Positions 46,202 through 55,131 of a DNA stretch of 64,000 nucleotides are shown here, piece after piece. The stretch is taken from NCBI GenBank assembly GCA_965213885.1, contig OZ243919.1:2046001-2110000 (forward strand), read 5' to 3'. The notes under the pieces are model-generated. The model was not told where the DNA came from and searched no databases. It saw only the letters and a list, made by a program, of their open reading frames with translations. Positions within the stretch are counted from its first letter, which is position 1. The number at the start of each line of letters is the position of its first letter. Made by a program: the position numbers and the translations under genes. This stretch comes from VYFG01 sp965213885. GTDB lineage: Bacteria; Pseudomonadota; Gammaproteobacteria; Arenicellales; Poriferihabitantaceae.

Positions 46202-47467
46202 CTAGAAGCGCTTGCTGGCGGCGATGTTGACCTTGTTGGAGTCTTCCATGGGACCGGGACCCTCGACATCCTTGCCGATAAATTCAATGTTGAGCCTGGT
46301 GCTGGGCCATGGCGTCCAGGAATAGCCGAGATGAATGGTGTCCAGCGTCTCCACGCCGTGCGGGGCATCTTCGGCATCGGAAGAGAAGCGGTTCACGGAC
46401 AGATGGATATTCGAGTATTCACTCAGGCGGTAGTTCAGAGTTGGGTTGATGTTGACGGAGTTGCCGGGATGCAGGTACCGGGTTGCGGCCGAAGCAGTCT
46501 CACGGTCACCCACCCTGCCGAGAATGAAGCTGTCGATGCTGTTGCCCAACGTCACGCTGAGCGCGGCGAACAGTTCGCCGAAGTGCCAGCCGCCGAACAG
46601 GTTCAGTCCCCATCCGGTATCACTGGCGGTTCCGGTGCTGTCGTAGTCGTCAAGCTCCAACTCCCGTCCCAGGGCGGATATCCCGTACAGGCTGTCATTC
46701 GTGCCGCCGCGCCAGGACAGTGAAATGCTGGGTGAGGAAGTGTCGCTTTCACCCGGCACCCCCGCCAACGACTCGTCCAGGGGTTCATCGTGACCAATCA
46801 GTTGGTAACCGCTCTCCAGTGCCACACTGATTTCACCCACCCCCTGCCGGGTGGCCCAGGACAGCTGTTCAGCGGTCAGACCCCGGGTCGCAAGCGAACC
46901 ACCCGCCGGATGCAGAAAATCCTGGAAATTACTCCAGTTGTTGCCCACCGTCAGCGTGCCCTGCGGACTCGTGAGCGACGTGGACACCCTGCGTATGGAA
47001 ATCTCCCCTCTCTCGGCGGCAGGATCCTGCATGAGCGAAATACCGGTCCCCGGCAGGCGAAGGGATCCAAGGTTCCCGTCCTGAACGTCGAATTCGAGGA
47101 TGGACGTCATGGAGAGCCCCGATGGTTCGCTGCCCTCCGCACCGATGGAGTATGACTCCACGGCCTTCGGGCCCAGCCGGCTACCGGAAAGGATGCGGCA
47201 GGGTTCAAGGGCCTGGTCATCCATGGCGGCACCCGTTCCCAGACAGTCAATGGTCAGGGGTTCGACCCCGATACCGGCCTGGCTGGTGTTCTCGGTGGCA
47301 ACGTCCGCCTGCGCAGCAGCCGCACCCACCAGCAGCGCGCCGGCCAGAACGGAGCCCGGCAGAATCCGGGAGGTCACCCCGGCCGCATGCCGCCGCCACA
47401 CCAGCTTGTTGCCGGCATGTTGCGAAAGTGGACCCAACTTGTTCTTTTCAGGGTAATATCGCTGCAT
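46202..47467 (-). CDS. Outer-membrane beta-barrel porin, DcaP-like
   Basis: A 421-residue protein with an N-terminal signal region (hydrophobic LPGSVLAGALLVGAAAAQA, about residues 36-54) preceded by a long basic stretch. The mature part alternates polar and aromatic residues in strand-like blocks: TLTVGNNWSNFQDF, YLHPGNSVNINPTLNYRLSEY, TIHLGYSWTPWPSTRLNIEF. It ends in Phe (AASKRF), the usual BAM-recognised outer-membrane terminus. The NNWSNFQDF block resembles DcaP-type trimeric porins. A solute cannot be assigned. A clear promoter lies about 50 bp upstream. Confidence 0.75.
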   Translation of the reverse strand: MQRYYPEKNKLGPLSQHAGNKLVWRRHAAGVTSRILPGSVLAGALLVGAAAAQADVATENTSQAGIGVEPLTIDCLGTGAAMDDQALEPCRILSGSRLGPKAVESYSIGAEGSEPSGLSMTSILEFDVQDGNLGSLRLPGTGISLMQDPAAERGEISIRRVSTSLTSPQGTLTVGNNWSNFQDFLHPAGGSLATRGLTAEQLSWATRQGVGEISVALESGYQLIGHDEPLDESLAGVPGESDTSSPSISLSWRGGTNDSLYGISALGRELELDDYDSTGTASDTGWGLNLFGGWHFGELFAALSVTLGNSIDSFILGRVGDRETASAATRYLHPGNSVNINPTLNYRLSEYSNIHLSVNRFSSDAEDAPHGVETLDTIHLGYSWTPWPSTRLNIEFIGKDVEGPGPMEDSNKVNIAASKRF

Positions 47468-47514
47468 TGAAGTGCGGTAATCTTTCGCCGGCCTCGGTAA
47501 CCGTCAATGGGTCG

Positions 47515-47544
47515 ATTATATGCCCCGGCTGACCGGCCTGTCCA
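47515..47544 (-). promoter_or_regulatory. Sigma-70 promoter of the porin gene
   Basis: On the minus strand TGGACA (plus 47539-47544), an 18-bp spacer and a perfect TATAAT (plus 47515-47520) lie 47 bp upstream of the porin ATG. It is one of the two best promoter matches noticed in the window. Confidence 0.75.
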
Positions 47545-47585
47545 TAAAATTCCATTATAGTTCACCGGCATCCCGGCGGGGTTTC

Positions 47586-48254
47586 TCAGCCGGATGGACG
47601 CAGGGAAACCCGGTTGATCAGATTCAGACGCTCGTCCATGGCCAGCGTTTCAAGGGCCTGCACCGTGCCCGGATACAATGCCGGGTCGGCCAGGGACCCG
47701 CTGACGTCCAGGGTGCCGGCACCCAGTTCGAGCGTTGCACTATCCAGTCCCGAAACGAGGTCCAGCAACCCCCCGACGGTGTCCAGCCAGTCCGGGTCAG
47801 CACGTCCGGGATCCACCACCCGGTCGACCCGTCCGGCACGGGCTCCGGAATGCCGGCCTCTGAGCACCTCTTCGAGCTGCAGCCAGGAATCGGCGTCGGG
47901 CAATACCCCCCTCGCATGCCAGGCGCCGTCCCGTGCCAGGCGGAGTTGCAGCCAGGACAGGCTCTCCGGTTCGACCCGGGTTCGGTCCAGGACAATGCGA
48001 ACCCCGGGAACCTCCGCGGCGAGCCGGATAGCAGCACCGGATGCGACCCGGCCTGACACGCGCCCCGTCAGGGTGACATCACGCCCCCGCACTTCCACGC
48101 CCAGCTGGTGATAGCCCGCCTCGCCAAGGACCTCGCGCACATTGTCCCTGATCTCCCGTTCCATGGGCAGCGACTCCACCAGCAGTGCGAAGAAGCTCAG
48201 CACCACCAGGCCCAGAAGGCCCAGCCACAGGAACTTTATCGTGTTCCTTTCCAC
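47586..48254 (-). CDS. Membrane-anchored BON-domain protein
   Basis: A 222-residue protein with an N-terminal transmembrane helix (FLWLGLLGLVVLSFFALLV). It is followed by a BON-type segment (REIRDNVREVLGEAGYHQLGVEVRGRDVTLTGRV) and a second related half ending NLINRVSLRPSG. BON domains bind membranes or peptidoglycan-associated partners. It looks like the N-terminal portion of BON-OmpA fusion proteins but lacks the OmpA peptidoglycan-binding domain. The open frame extends upstream into mutM, so GTG 48254 (after GGAAAGG), 31 bp beyond the mutM stop, is the probable start; this is uncertain. Confidence 0.65.
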   Translation of the reverse strand: MERNTIKFLWLGLLGLVVLSFFALLVESLPMEREIRDNVREVLGEAGYHQLGVEVRGRDVTLTGRVSGRVASGAAIRLAAEVPGVRIVLDRTRVEPESLSWLQLRLARDGAWHARGVLPDADSWLQLEEVLRGRHSGARAGRVDRVVDPGRADPDWLDTVGGLLDLVSGLDSATLELGAGTLDVSGSLADPALYPGTVQALETLAMDERLNLINRVSLRPSG

Positions 48255-48285
48255 CCTGCGGGCCGCCCTTTCCGGCTGCAGTGAT

Positions 48286-49104
48286 TCACCGTTGGCATCC
48301 CGGACAGTAGTACGTCGCACGCTGCCCCGTGACCACCTTGCGCACTGGGGCCAGGCAGCGTTCGCAGGGCTCTCCTTCGCGGCCGTATACCCGTAGGGAG
48401 CGGTGAAAGTATCCAGGATCTCCTGTCGCGCTGGTGAAGTCCCGCAGAGTTGTGCCGCCCTGTTCAATGGCCCGCCGCAATATGGTTTGAACGGCGGATG
48501 CCAGCGCCTGGTAGCGGTGCCGGGAAAGCCGGTTGCCGGCCCTGCCCGGATGGACACCGGCATCGAACAGCGCCTCGGCCGCATAGATATTGCCAACGCC
48601 CACCACCACCCGCGCGTTCATGAGGATGTTCTTGATGGCGGTCCGGCGGAACCGGCCGTCCGCCCACAACAGGTCCCCAGTGAACTCCGCAGACAGCGGC
48701 TCCACCCCGAGATTCTTCAGTAACGGATGGTGGTGTATTGTCCCCGGCTGCCACAACAGGCAGCCGAACCGGCGGGGGTCCCGGAACCGCATCGTCTGTC
48801 CATCCCTGGTTTCCAGATCGAAATGGTCATGCGGACCGTGGGGCGGCACGGGCCGGCCCAGCACCCGCAGGGAGCCGGACATGCCAAGGTGCAGGAGCAG
48901 GCCGCCGCCGTCCATGCCGAAAAGCAGATATTTGCCGCGACGGCCGACGAACCGGATGGTGCGACCCGAGACACGATTCTCCAGCGCAGACGGAATGGGC
49001 CAGCGAAGATTGCGGTTCCTCACCACCAGCCGGCGGATCTCGGCCGTCTCCAGGTACGGCGCGATACCGCGACGGGTGATCTCAACCTCGGGAAGCTCCG
49101 GCAT
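48286..49104 (-). CDS. mutM: Formamidopyrimidine-DNA glycosylase
   Basis: MutM (Fpg) removes 8-oxoguanine and formamidopyrimidines and nicks the abasic site. The 272-residue protein begins MPELPEVEITRRG with the catalytic Pro2 and Glu3. It has the lysine in RRGKYLLFG, the H2TH region (LMNARVVVGVGNIYAAEALF) and a complete C-terminal zinc finger C-x2-C ... C-x2-C (CERCLAP and YYCPGCQR). ATG 49104 gives the N-terminal proline required for catalysis after Met removal; the frame start at 49119 would not. Confidence 0.97.
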   Translation of the reverse strand: MPELPEVEITRRGIAPYLETAEIRRLVVRNRNLRWPIPSALENRVSGRTIRFVGRRGKYLLFGMDGGGLLLHLGMSGSLRVLGRPVPPHGPHDHFDLETRDGQTMRFRDPRRFGCLLWQPGTIHHHPLLKNLGVEPLSAEFTGDLLWADGRFRRTAIKNILMNARVVVGVGNIYAAEALFDAGVHPGRAGNRLSRHRYQALASAVQTILRRAIEQGGTTLRDFTSATGDPGYFHRSLRVYGREGEPCERCLAPVRKVVTGQRATYYCPGCQR

Positions 49105-49166
49105 GGAAATCTGGTTCAAAGTCGTTACAATCGCGCCCTTGGAGCATAACCGATTCCCCCCGCGCG

Positions 49167-50186
49167 ATGTCCTTCACCATCACCATTCAAAACAGCGAAC
49201 AACAGTTTCGAACCAATCCCGGCGAAACCATTCTGGATGCCGCGCTCAGGGACAATCGTATCTTCCCCTATGGCTGCAGGAGCGGGGTCTGCGGTGCCTG
49301 CAAGTGCAACCTTGTCAGCGGGTCGGTGGACTACGGCGACTACGAGGAGTTCACGCTCACCGAGGAGGAAAAGGCCCAGGGGAAGGTGCTGATCTGCCAG
49401 GCCATCCCGCTGGAGGACGTGACCATCGACGCGGAAGAGGTCATGACCGGGCAGAACATCCAGATCAAGATGCTGCCCTGCCGGGTCGGCAAGATGGAAC
49501 CACTGTCGCAGGATGTCATGCGGCTCTACCTGACACTGCCCAAGACCCAGGAATTCAACTTCATACCTGGCCAGTACATCGATCTGCTCATGAAGGATGG
49601 CCAGCGCCGCAGTTTCTCGATCGCAAACCAGCCGGAACTGACCAGGGAGGAAGGCCTCGAGTTGCACATCCGCCTGGTTCCCGGAGGGCATTTCACGCCT
49701 CGGGTATTCGACTCGATGAAGGAACGTGACCTGCTGCGCCTCGAGGGCCCCTTCGGCACCTATTTCCTGCAGACCGACGTCGAGCGCCCGATCATCATGG
49801 TCGCTGGGGGAACCGGTTTTGCACCGGTCAAGGGACTGATCGAGCACGCCATTGCGAAGGACGAGCACTACGCAATCCACCTGTTCTGGGGTGCACGGGA
49901 CGAGAAGGATCTCTATCTTGATTCCCTGGCTGGCGAATGGGCTGCACGTCTGGCGAACTTCCGCTACACCCCGGTGCTGTCGGAATCCACCTCAACAGAC
50001 TGGGCCGGTGCCACCGGTTTCGCCCACGAGGCGGTGGTCGCGTCCTATGACGATTTCAGCGGATTCGATGTGTATGCCAGCGGCCCGCCGGTCATGGTGA
50101 ATGCGGTACGCGATCACCTCGGCGACCGGGGCATGTCGCCGGATTCATTTCACTTCGACTCCTTCGAGTTTGCCCACGAGGGCTGA
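49167..50186 (+). CDS. 2Fe-2S / FAD / NAD(P)H oxidoreductase, CDP-6-deoxy-glucoseen reductase-like
   Basis: A 339-residue reductase with an N-terminal plant-type ferredoxin domain whose ligands are C37, C42, C45 and C77 (YGCRSGVCGACKC, LICQ). A ferredoxin-NADP reductase-type module follows: FAD motif RRSFSIAN, NAD(P) motif AGGTGFAPVKGLIE and C-terminal YASGPPVMVNA. This architecture is shared by CDP-6-deoxy-delta-3,4-glucoseen reductase (E3, AscD) and by reductase components of oxygenases. No deoxysugar genes are near, so an electron-transfer role, perhaps to an oxygenase or to UbiD-related metabolism, is as likely. It is divergent from mutM. Confidence 0.85.
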   Translation: MSFTITIQNSEQQFRTNPGETILDAALRDNRIFPYGCRSGVCGACKCNLVSGSVDYGDYEEFTLTEEEKAQGKVLICQAIPLEDVTIDAEEVMTGQNIQIKMLPCRVGKMEPLSQDVMRLYLTLPKTQEFNFIPGQYIDLLMKDGQRRSFSIANQPELTREEGLELHIRLVPGGHFTPRVFDSMKERDLLRLEGPFGTYFLQTDVERPIIMVAGGTGFAPVKGLIEHAIAKDEHYAIHLFWGARDEKDLYLDSLAGEWAARLANFRYTPVLSESTSTDWAGATGFAHEAVVASYDDFSGFDVYASGPPVMVNAVRDHLGDRGMSPDSFHFDSFEFAHEG

Positions 50187-50205
50187 CGGACCCGACACGC
50201 CCTGA

Positions 50206-51096
50206 TCACGCCTGCGCAGGAACGGGCGGCTCCCCCCTGATCGCCGTGCGAAACATTTCCCGGCGCTGCCCGTCGTAATCGTTCACCGCGTAGTGCATGG
50301 TGTTGCGGTTGTCCCAGATTGCCACCACACCGGGTTGCCAGCGCCAGCGGCAGGCAAATTCGGGGCGAGCGCAGTGGGCGTACAGCCTTTCGAGGAACCG
50401 GGGACCGACATCCCCCGCCGGTCCCTCGATGCGAATGGTATAGGTCGGATTGACAAACAGCATCTGCTCGCCTGTCTCCGGGTGACGGCACACCGCCGGG
50501 TGGCGGATTTCGCGATCCGCCTCCGGGTTGTCCCGTTCCATCACGATGGAACCTCTGAACCTGGCGGATTCCTCCGGTGCATGGGAAACCCCATAGGGCT
50601 TGCCGGAATGGATGGCGGTGGCCCCGGCCAGCAGGCACCGGTCGCCTTCCGGGAGACGCTTCCAGGCCAGCGACATGTTGACCCACAGGGTGTCTCCTCC
50701 GGACGGGGGCGTGTCCACGCTGTACAGTATGGAAGCCGAGGGCGGCGCGGGCAGGAAACTGAAATCCGAATGCCATTCTCCCCCGAACACCCCCATATCG
50801 GTTTCGTGGGCCTCCTTGAGCACCCTGATCACCTCCGGATGCCCTGTCACCGGCCGGATGTAGGGCAGTTGCAAGAGTTCTCCGAAACGGCGACTGAACC
50901 GCTCGAGCCCTTCCAACTCCAGGGACTGACCGGGCAGAAACAGGACCTTGTGGCGGAGCCAGGCGGACCGGACGGCCGTGAAGTCGGATTCATTCATCGA
51001 GCCGATGTCGAGGCCGTGAAGCTCGGCCCCGATGGCCGGTGTCAGGGGAACTATACGCACGGAACTGTCAGGAGACGGGAATCTTCCCGGTAGCAT
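50206..51096 (-). CDS. TauD/TfdA-family Fe(II)/2-oxoglutarate dioxygenase
   Basis: This 296-residue dioxygenase has the iron-binding facial triad H109-x-D111 (GGEWHSDFSF) and a distal His in IWDNRNTMHYAVNDY. The 2-oxoglutarate-binding arginine is in MFRTAIRG. The N-terminal IVPLTPAIGAELHGLDI is typical of TauD-like enzymes. Family members hydroxylate taurine, aryloxyacetates, small sulfonates or amino-acid-derived compounds; the substrate is not predictable here. ATG 51096 has GGAGG 11 bases upstream and starts the domain. An in-frame ATG at 51198 would add 34 residues and place a C12 tract (minus strand) within codons 3-7. Confidence 0.88.
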   Translation of the reverse strand: MLPGRFPSPDSSVRIVPLTPAIGAELHGLDIGSMNESDFTAVRSAWLRHKVLFLPGQSLELEGLERFSRRFGELLQLPYIRPVTGHPEVIRVLKEAHETDMGVFGGEWHSDFSFLPAPPSASILYSVDTPPSGGDTLWVNMSLAWKRLPEGDRCLLAGATAIHSGKPYGVSHAPEESARFRGSIVMERDNPEADREIRHPAVCRHPETGEQMLFVNPTYTIRIEGPAGDVGPRFLERLYAHCARPEFACRWRWQPGVVAIWDNRNTMHYAVNDYDGQRREMFRTAIRGEPPVPAQA

Positions 51097-51179
51097 ACCG
51101 GTCCGGGCCTCCGGTGCAAAGACTGACTGCTGCCGACGGTGGTTCTCCTGGCCTGATGCGCGGGTTTTCCCGCCGCTCT

Positions 51180-51191
51180 GGGGGGGGGGGG
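51180..51191. repeat. G12 homopolymer tract upstream of / at the 5' end of the TauD-family gene
   Basis: Twelve consecutive G on the plus strand, 84-95 bp upstream of the preferred start of the dioxygenase gene and inside codons 3-7 of a longer alternative start. It is far longer than any other homopolymer seen in the window and is expected to be unstable in replication, or error-prone in sequencing. Confidence 0.9.
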
Positions 51192-51222
51192 ATGTCAAAT
51201 CCCGTCGCCGGTCACGGGGAGG

Positions 51223-51819
51223 CTATCCGACCAGGGAGAGGATCTGCCGCAGGGAGGTGACGTGATAGTCGGAGAACTCGGGCCAGGGAAAATGTCCGTT
51301 GCTGTCGAAATGCACGGTTCGCACTCCGGCCCGCTTTCCCGCTTCGATATCATACAGGAAATCACCAACCATCACGGTCTCGGCGGGCAGCACGCGCCAG
51401 AGATCCAGAAGGTGCCGGACCCCGTCCGGACTCGGCTTGGGAGCGCATGTCATCCGGCCGATGACATGGTGCGCCGGGAACAGGTGATCCAGCCCGGTGG
51501 CGCGCAGGGTCGCTTCCGCGATTTCCTCGTCGTTACGGGTCAGGATCCCCAGGGTGCCGCCCCGGGAAGCCAGGAATTCGAGCACTTCCAGCGCGTCGGG
51601 CTGGGGCTCTGCCCGTGCCGCCAGATCCATCTCGATCTGATGCAGGCGCCGACGGGCCTTCTCTGCGGCGGCAGGTTCCATTCGGGCGATTGCCTCGAGG
51701 ATGGGCGTGTCTGCCGGAATGTCGATCTGGCGCCGGATGTCATTGAAATCATGCACGGGAACAGTCAAGGTGCCGTCCATGTCGAAAATCCAGTGATGGC
51801 AGTCCCTGAGAGGCATCAA
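51223..51819 (-). CDS. HAD-superfamily phosphatase
   Basis: A 198-residue haloacid-dehalogenase-like hydrolase. Motif I is IFDMDGTLT (nucleophile Asp13, acid/base Asp15), motif II LGILTRNDEE, motif III lysine in CAPKPSPDGV, and motif IV VGDFLYDIEAGKRAG. A small alpha-helical cap lies between motifs I and II, as in phosphoglycolate-phosphatase-like (subfamily IA) enzymes. The substrate is unknown. It lies 35 bp downstream of lon on the same strand. Confidence 0.88.
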   Translation of the reverse strand: MMPLRDCHHWIFDMDGTLTVPVHDFNDIRRQIDIPADTPILEAIARMEPAAAEKARRRLHQIEMDLAARAEPQPDALEVLEFLASRGGTLGILTRNDEEIAEATLRATGLDHLFPAHHVIGRMTCAPKPSPDGVRHLLDLWRVLPAETVMVGDFLYDIEAGKRAGVRTVHFDSNGHFPWPEFSDYHVTSLRQILSLVG

Positions 51820-51854
51820 TCGCAGCTGGCGTGGACGGTTGCGGTACGGGCCGG

Positions 51855-54287
51855 TCAGTTTCCGGCGGGCGGCCCGAACAGCGCGTCGAAGACGTCCCGG
51901 TAATCCGCCGCAAAGGTAGCCGTCAAGCCCTTTCGGATGTACTCCGGGAGCATGTCAAAGTCCCCCCTGTTGGCTATGGGCAACACCAGGTTGCGGATTT
52001 TCATTCGGCGGGCGGCGACGATCTTCTCGCGGATACCGCCGACCGGCAACACCTTGCCGGTGAGGGAGATTTCACCGGACATGGCATATGATGACTTCAC
52101 CATTCTTCCGCTGGCCAGGGAGATCAGCGCGGTCGCCATGGTGATGCCAGCGCTTGGCCCGTCCTTCGGCGTTGCTCCGGCAGGCACATGCAGGTGGATC
52201 ATCGAATCCCTGAAGAAGTCCGGTTCCAGACCAAAACTGGCTGCATTGCCAATCACGTAACTGTAGGCAATCTCCGCGGATTCCCGCATCACGTCCCCGA
52301 GCTGGCCCGTGAGCCGGAACCCGCGAGCGTATCCATGACTGCGGGTTGCCTCGACATCCAAAGTGGCACCGCCGAGGGCGGTCCAGGCGAGGCCGGTAAC
52401 CACACCGACACCGCGGATCCGCTCCTCCTCGCTGAACACCGGCTTGCCGAGGTAGTCCTCGAGATCCCTGGCCTGTACGTGGATGGGTGGGGCTTCACCC
52501 GCATGCAGCCGCATGACCACCTTGCGGACGATGGTGCCCAGCAGTTTCTCGAGGCGGCGCACCCCGGCCTCGCGGGCATACTGCTCTATGATCCTGCGCA
52601 TGGCAGCGGCATGGAGGCGCAGCTGGCCACGTTTCCTGAGGCCGGCGCGCTCAAGCTGCCGCGGCAGCAGGTGTTTGCGGGCTATGGAAACCTTTTCCGC
52701 CGCGAGGTAGCCGGAAAGCCGCATCACCTCCATCCGGTCCTGCAATGGTCCCGCGATGGTATCCAGCTGGTTGGCCGTGCAGATGAAGAGCACCCTGGAC
52801 AGATCCACGCGCACATCCAGGTAGTGATCCAGGAAGTCGCGGTTCTGCTCCGGGTCCAACACCTCGAGGAGGGCCGAGGCCGGATCGCCACGGTAGCTGT
52901 TTCCGATCTTGTCGAGCTCGTCGAGCATGATCACCGGATTGGCCGTTCCACACTCCCGCAACGCCTGGATAAACTTGCCCGGCATGGAGCCGATATAGGT
53001 GCGGCGGTGGCCCTTGATCTCCGATTCGTCCTGCATGCCCCCCAGGCTCAGGCGATAGAACTTCCTGCCGAGCGCGGTGGCAATGGACCGGCCCAGGGAG
53101 GTCTTGCCCACACCCGGCGGACCGACCAGCAGGATGATGGAGCCGGCGATGTCGCCGCGCATTTTACCCACCCCGATAAACTCCAGGATCCGGTCCTTGA
53201 TCTCGCTGAGCCCCTCGTGGTCCCGGTCCAGGATCTTCGCTGCCCGGTCAAGATCCAGCGAATCCTCACTGATCCGACCCCAAGGCACGCCGGTCAGCCA
53301 GTCCAGGTAGTTCCGCGTGACCGTGTACTCCGGCGACCCGCGTTCCAGCACCGCCATCTTGTCCAATTCCTCATCGATGCGTCCCTGCGCATGCTCCGGC
53401 ACGACGCAATCCTCGAGCTTTTCCCGGAAGGCCTCGATTTCCGCCGCCCGGTCGTCCTTGGAAATGCCAAGCTCCATCTGGATGAACTTGAGTTGCTCCC
53501 TGAGAAACGCCTCCCGCTGGTGCTTCGTCATCTCGCTCTCCACGTGGGCGCGGATTTCCGTCTGGGCCCTGGCAATCTCCAGTTCCTTCTGCAGGAGTAC
53601 GAGGGTCTTTTCCAGCCTGGGCTGCAGATCCAGGGTCTCCAGCACGTCCTGCAGTTCGTTCGGCGCGGCGGTGGTCAGACTGGCGCCGAAGTCCGCCAGC
53701 CGGGAGGGCTCTCCCGGTCCGAAATGATTGAGGAACATCTTCAGTTCCTCGCCGTACATCGGATTCAGCGGCAGCAGTTCCTTGATGATGTTGACGATGG
53801 CCGTGGTATAGGCTTTGATCTCCACCGACTCCGCCGGGACATGCTCGGGGTGGTAGGTCACATAGACGGTGAACGGGTGCCTGCGGCTCCCCCAGGCATT
53901 GATACGGAAACGCTGCAGGCCCGCCAGAATGACCTGCAGCTGATTTTCCTGCTGTTCGAGCTGATGGATCCGGCACACGGTGCCCACGGGTCTGAAATCG
54001 GTCCAGTTCACCCTGTCCGGCGCCACGCCGCCGGTGAATACGACACCCACCACCGGATTCCCGGTACTGGTGATGCGCTGAAGTGGCTGCCCCCACTTAC
54101 CCGCCTCCATGAGCATCGGGAGCACCTGTCCCGGAAAAAACGGTTTCTTTTCAAGCGGCAACACTAGCAACTCCCCGGGAAGGACATCCTCCGGCCGCGC
54201 CAGATCGGTGACGATTTCTCCCTGGGGCTGCCGGGTATCCGTATCTTCCATGGGCTGTTCCGTTCGTGACTGTGGCTGATCGTTCAT
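51855..54287 (-). CDS. lon: ATP-dependent protease Lon
   Basis: Lon degrades misfolded and regulatory proteins. From ATG 54287 it has 810 residues. It has the LON substrate-binding domain (LVLPLEKKPFFPGQVLPMLM), a coiled region (EREIA-type segment ELEIARAQTEIRAHVESEM), the AAA+ module with Walker A GPPGVGKTS near 387 and Walker B VIMLDELDKIG, and the C-terminal protease domain. The catalytic Ser (KDGPSAG, about 710) and Lys (IREKIVAARR, about 753) are separated by about 43 residues, as in E. coli Lon. The open frame continues to 54470 but that part overlaps the lolD end and is not Lon-like. Confidence 0.95.
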   Translation of the reverse strand: MNDQPQSRTEQPMEDTDTRQPQGEIVTDLARPEDVLPGELLVLPLEKKPFFPGQVLPMLMEAGKWGQPLQRITSTGNPVVGVVFTGGVAPDRVNWTDFRPVGTVCRIHQLEQQENQLQVILAGLQRFRINAWGSRRHPFTVYVTYHPEHVPAESVEIKAYTTAIVNIIKELLPLNPMYGEELKMFLNHFGPGEPSRLADFGASLTTAAPNELQDVLETLDLQPRLEKTLVLLQKELEIARAQTEIRAHVESEMTKHQREAFLREQLKFIQMELGISKDDRAAEIEAFREKLEDCVVPEHAQGRIDEELDKMAVLERGSPEYTVTRNYLDWLTGVPWGRISEDSLDLDRAAKILDRDHEGLSEIKDRILEFIGVGKMRGDIAGSIILLVGPPGVGKTSLGRSIATALGRKFYRLSLGGMQDESEIKGHRRTYIGSMPGKFIQALRECGTANPVIMLDELDKIGNSYRGDPASALLEVLDPEQNRDFLDHYLDVRVDLSRVLFICTANQLDTIAGPLQDRMEVMRLSGYLAAEKVSIARKHLLPRQLERAGLRKRGQLRLHAAAMRRIIEQYAREAGVRRLEKLLGTIVRKVVMRLHAGEAPPIHVQARDLEDYLGKPVFSEEERIRGVGVVTGLAWTALGGATLDVEATRSHGYARGFRLTGQLGDVMRESAEIAYSYVIGNAASFGLEPDFFRDSMIHLHVPAGATPKDGPSAGITMATALISLASGRMVKSSYAMSGEISLTGKVLPVGGIREKIVAARRMKIRNLVLPIANRGDFDMLPEYIRKGLTATFAADYRDVFDALFGPPAGN

Positions 54288-54441
54288 AGGGAAAGTATGG
54301 TGAAACACCGGCAATTTACAAGGGAGAACCGCGGATTGCGGAACCCCGGAACCCCCGTGGCCACCCCGGAGGCGAAAGACGACCTGCCCGGGGAAGTGCC
54401 TTGCAGGGAAGGACGGGGGGACTGTCTGCCAATCCCCACGT

Positions 54442-55131
54442 TCACCGGTCCACGATACGGCCGTCCTCAAGTGACACCATCCGCCCCATCCGCTCTGCCA
54501 GGCGGATATCGTGCGTAACCACGATCAGGCTGGTTCCCGTGTCTCCGTTGAGTTCAACCAGCAGGTCATGGATCGAACCTGCGGTCCGGGCATCCAGATT
54601 CCCCGTGGGTTCGTCCGCCATGATGCAGCGTGGCTTCGCGACCATGGCCCTCGCCAGGGCGGCCCGTTGGCGTTCGCCACCGGACAGTTCCGCCGGCCTG
54701 TGCCGCAGCCGCTCCCCCAGCCCGACCCGGGTGAGGATTTCCGCCGCCTGTTCCATGGCTTCTTCGGGGTCCGTCCGCCGGATCAGCAATGGCATGGCGA
54801 CGTTTTCCTGCGCGGAAAACTCATCCAGAAGATGATGGAACTGGTAGACGAATCCCAGGGCATGATTGCGCAGGTCGCCGCGGGCCTTCTGTGACAGCCG
54901 GTTGACGTCCTGCTGGTCGATATGGACCGACCCGGACGAGGGCTCCGCCAGGCCACCGAGAATGTGCAGCAGCGTAGTCTTGCCCGAGCCGGAGGCGCCG
55001 ACGATCGATACCAGTTCGCCCTGACCCACCTGGAAGTCGATACCCTTCAGCACTTCCACCTGGATGGTTCCTTCCCGGAAGGTCCTGCAGACGTCCCGGG
55101 CAATGACGATGGGTTCATTCATCGACTGCAT
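54442..55131 (-). CDS. lolD: Lipoprotein-releasing ABC transporter ATPase
   Basis: LolD powers release of outer-membrane lipoproteins from the inner membrane to LolA. The 229-residue ATPase has Walker A GASGSGKTT, the LolD-typical segment ALGFVYQFHHLLDEFSAQENV, ABC signature LSGGERQRAALARAM, Walker B IMADEPTGNLD and switch His VVTHD. Its ATG overlaps the stop of the upstream permease gene (TGATG), so the two are translationally coupled. An alternative ATG three codons later is equally possible. Confidence 0.95.
   Translation of the reverse strand: MQSMNEPIVIARDVCRTFREGTIQVEVLKGIDFQVGQGELVSIVGASGSGKTTLLHILGGLAEPSSGSVHIDQQDVNRLSQKARGDLRNHALGFVYQFHHLLDEFSAQENVAMPLLIRRTDPEEAMEQAAEILTRVGLGERLRHRPAELSGGERQRAALARAMVAKPRCIMADEPTGNLDARTAGSIHDLLVELNGDTGTSLIVVTHDIRLAERMGRMVSLEDGRIVDR

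Noticed and set aside
52188..54167. 659-codon plus-strand frame opposite lon
   Set aside because: Antisense to Lon, whose AAA+ and Ser-Lys motifs are complete.
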